A stretch of 23,696 nt of DNA. Source: DASSWG01 sp041689995. GTDB lineage: Bacteria; Bacteroidota; Bacteroidia; Flavobacteriales; Flavobacteriaceae. A model generated the notes under the pieces. The model made no database searches. It was given only the letters and a program-made list of their open reading frames with translations, and was not told the origin of the DNA. The stretch's first letter is position 1. Each line of letters begins with the position of its first letter. This document shows, piece after piece, positions 22,581 to 23,696 of the stretch. The position numbers and the translations under genes were made by a program. The stretch is from contig JBDNFD010000103.1 of NCBI GenBank assembly GCA_041689995.1, positions 1 to 23,696 of the forward strand. Direction: 5' to 3'.

Positions 22581-22793
22581 ATGTATATTAAATTACGTCA
22601 AGCAAGGGAAAAAAGAGGGCTTTCTCAAGCCGAAATGAGCGAAATATTGTTGATTTCACAACCGCAGTACCATCGGAAAGAAACTGGACTTTCATCCTTC
22701 AATGCCGCCGAACGCCTCACCCTCGCACAATTTTTTGACAAAAAGGTGGACGAACTGTTCGATAAAGCAGAAATTTCACAAAACAATCACTAA
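22581..22793 (+). CDS. XRE-family HTH regulator (70 aa), truncated by in-frame TAA
   Basis: From ATG 22581: a Cro/CI helix-turn-helix with MYIKLRQAREKRGLSQAEMS as helices 1-2 and LLISQPQYHRKETGLSSFNA as the recognition region. AERLTLAQFFDKKVDELFD closes the domain. A TTG at 22545 would extend it through the operator palindrome and is rejected. Bacteroidota relatives often continue after this domain into a Gln/Asn/Gly linker and a C-terminal coiled coil; here a TAA ends it, and the same frame resumes with exactly such a sequence (next entry). The DNA-binding part alone may still bind the palindrome. It likely represses itself and could affect the small RNA or the Cys-rich gene, though nothing shows this. 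Confidence 0.8.
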   Translation: MYIKLRQAREKRGLSQAEMSEILLISQPQYHRKETGLSSFNAAERLTLAQFFDKKVDELFDKAEISQNNH

Positions 22794-22952
22794 CAACAGG
22801 GTGGTATTGCCGCCATTTATTATATTGTGGATAAATTAGTCGATGTAGAAGAAAAGCGCAATGCCCATTTAATAGAAGAACTTGAGGAACAAAAAAGAGA
22901 GAACAAACGACTTCTCGTGGAGTTAGAACGGTTTCGGCGTAAAAAAGAATAA
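22794..22952 (+). pseudogene. Detached coiled-coil tail of the XRE regulator
   Basis: Directly after the TAA (22791-22793) the same frame stays open for 52 codons: a QQGGIAA linker, then a heptad-patterned helix (KLVDVEEKRNAHLIEELEEQ and onward to RRKKE). This is the normal tail of this regulator class, probably for dimerisation. No ATG is present; a GTG at 22827 is the only possible restart. A single-base change most simply explains the split. Confidence 0.7.
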
Positions 22953-23061
22953 TTTCCTGTAAATTTCGTTATTTTGGAGCAATGGTGTTTTCTTGTCTCT
23001 AAACACACGACCATATTTTCTAGTCTAATAAAACTAAAAACATTATTCCATAATTTATTCA

Positions 23062-23595
23062 TTACCCACCGTTTACCACAAAATCCTCCTTTGCTTGTTC
23101 TTTTCTGAAAAACACAAATCCGAAATGAAAACTATCGATGCTCACACGGATTTTTTCGGTTTGTTTGATTTTTTCCCAAAGTTGTTCCATTTCTTTTGAA
23201 CAATGAATATTTTCGAAAACAAACACCGAATTATTATGCGCTAAATGAAGTGTTTTTTGAAATGTAGCACAAAGGATTGCCTCTGAAATATTTTGAAAAA
23301 GAACCATATCGAACGGAGAACTGTTTTTTTCTAAAAACGTATCAAGTTCGTAAATATCAGTTAGAAGTACAGGTTTGCTAACTTTCTCCGTAATTTTTTC
23401 TGTTTCTGAACTTTTCGAATGCCCAAAGATTAATAGGCTTTCTATTTTCAGATAATCCATTAAATTCGGCAAAAGCTGTTTTCTATTTCCTCGAAAACAA
23501 TTTTTCGTCAATTGAAACACAAAAGGGGAGTGGATCCCATGCAGATGGAAAGAGCGTATTAAAAACCTGAAGTATGTTTTTAGTTTGAACCACAT
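23062..23595 (-). CDS. Methyltransferase-derived protein lacking recognisable SAM motif (177 aa)
   Basis: The two ends match a Bacteroidota class I SAM-dependent methyltransferase family of about 240 residues. The N-terminus has WFKLKTYFRFLIRSFHLHGI, then HSPFVF; the C-terminus has NNSVFVFENIHCSKEMEQLW and SIDSFHFGFVFFRKEQAKED. The centre is about 60-70 residues short, and the expected glycine-rich motif I (E-I-G-T/S-x-x-G) is replaced by LLIFGHSKSSE. The usual D-D/N-I-H-W is ENIHC. It is still an uninterrupted frame with a normal ATG, so it may be a repurposed or inactive homologue rather than a pseudogene. It is monocistronic here; no promoter box was identified. Confidence 0.65.
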   Translation of the reverse strand: MWFKLKTYFRFLIRSFHLHGIHSPFVFQLTKNCFRGNRKQLLPNLMDYLKIESLLIFGHSKSSETEKITEKVSKPVLLTDIYELDTFLEKNSSPFDMVLFQNISEAILCATFQKTLHLAHNNSVFVFENIHCSKEMEQLWEKIKQTEKIRVSIDSFHFGFVFFRKEQAKEDFVVNGG

Positions 23596-23696
23596 TTTTT
23601 GAAAATGCTTAATTGTAAATCAGAAATAATATTTAATATTTAATGTTTAATGTAATGTCTAAGAACCAATAATGATTAACTAATAAATGAATAATG

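Noticed and set aside
654..22793. Stop-codon reassignment or recoding explaining the three interrupted genes
   Set aside because: Both TAG and TAA are involved, many genes here use these stops normally, and no recoding element is visible.
22820..23062. 80-aa minus-strand ORF
   Set aside because: It overlaps the XRE coiled-coil tail on the opposite strand, has serine-rich low-complexity content and no family features.

Overview
The window looks like chromosomal DNA of a Flavobacteriaceae-type Bacteroidota. It is AT-rich, SecA has about 1,118 residues and no C-terminal zinc finger, and lineage-typical families occur (BT_3928-like DoxX protein, DUF4199, DUF2795, MQO, lipoproteins). The Bacteroidota sigma-factor -7 box TAnnTTTG lies shortly upstream of many starts. 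Genus cannot be decided from the sequence. No rRNA, tRNA, CRISPR array or complete insertion sequence was seen.

Layout. 1-1160: decayed defence-type remnants (a GreA/B-C-like protein split by an in-frame TAG, then the tail of a type I restriction HsdR). 1192-4018: malate:quinone oxidoreductase (-) and a YeiH-family transporter (+). 4060-5743: a GNAT-like gene plus a 51-aa Lys-rich gene, followed by a partial second copy of the block (yeiH tail, small gene, GNAT tail) containing a 227-bp extra segment and a chimeric pseudogene. 5821-10333: release factor 3 (-), a DoxX/BT_3928 protein and an OppB-type permease (+), and a DUF4199 protein (-). 10381-10790: two heptamer arrays, the second abutting the secA stop codon. 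10795-15178: secA, a DUF2795 gene and cob(I)alamin adenosyltransferase (all -). 15240-15870: a HigB/HigA-type toxin-antitoxin pair (+) with a shortened toxin. 15917-18002: a LolD-like ABC ATPase overlapping a small membrane protein gene, then a lipoprotein/DUF2231 pair (all -).

18278-22010 is the most unusual part: six consecutive minus-strand genes for exported, membrane-anchored or small membrane proteins. They include a Cys-rich secreted protein, an atypical thioredoxin-like protein, a 60-aa membrane protein, a TlpA/ResA-like thioredoxin, and two exported proteins of unknown family. A strong terminator follows the first gene, which suggests differential expression. Divergent from it are a candidate small RNA (about 22137-22224) with its own promoter and terminator, and an XRE regulator whose promoter lies inside a perfect palindrome. 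The XRE gene is interrupted by an in-frame TAA before its coiled-coil tail. The window closes with a short, methyltransferase-derived protein that seems to have lost its SAM-binding core.

The housekeeping genes (mqo, prfC, secA, cobalamin adenosyltransferase) are intact. Around them are repeats, duplication scars and eroded accessory genes. Function calls rest on family motifs recognised by eye; no database search was run.
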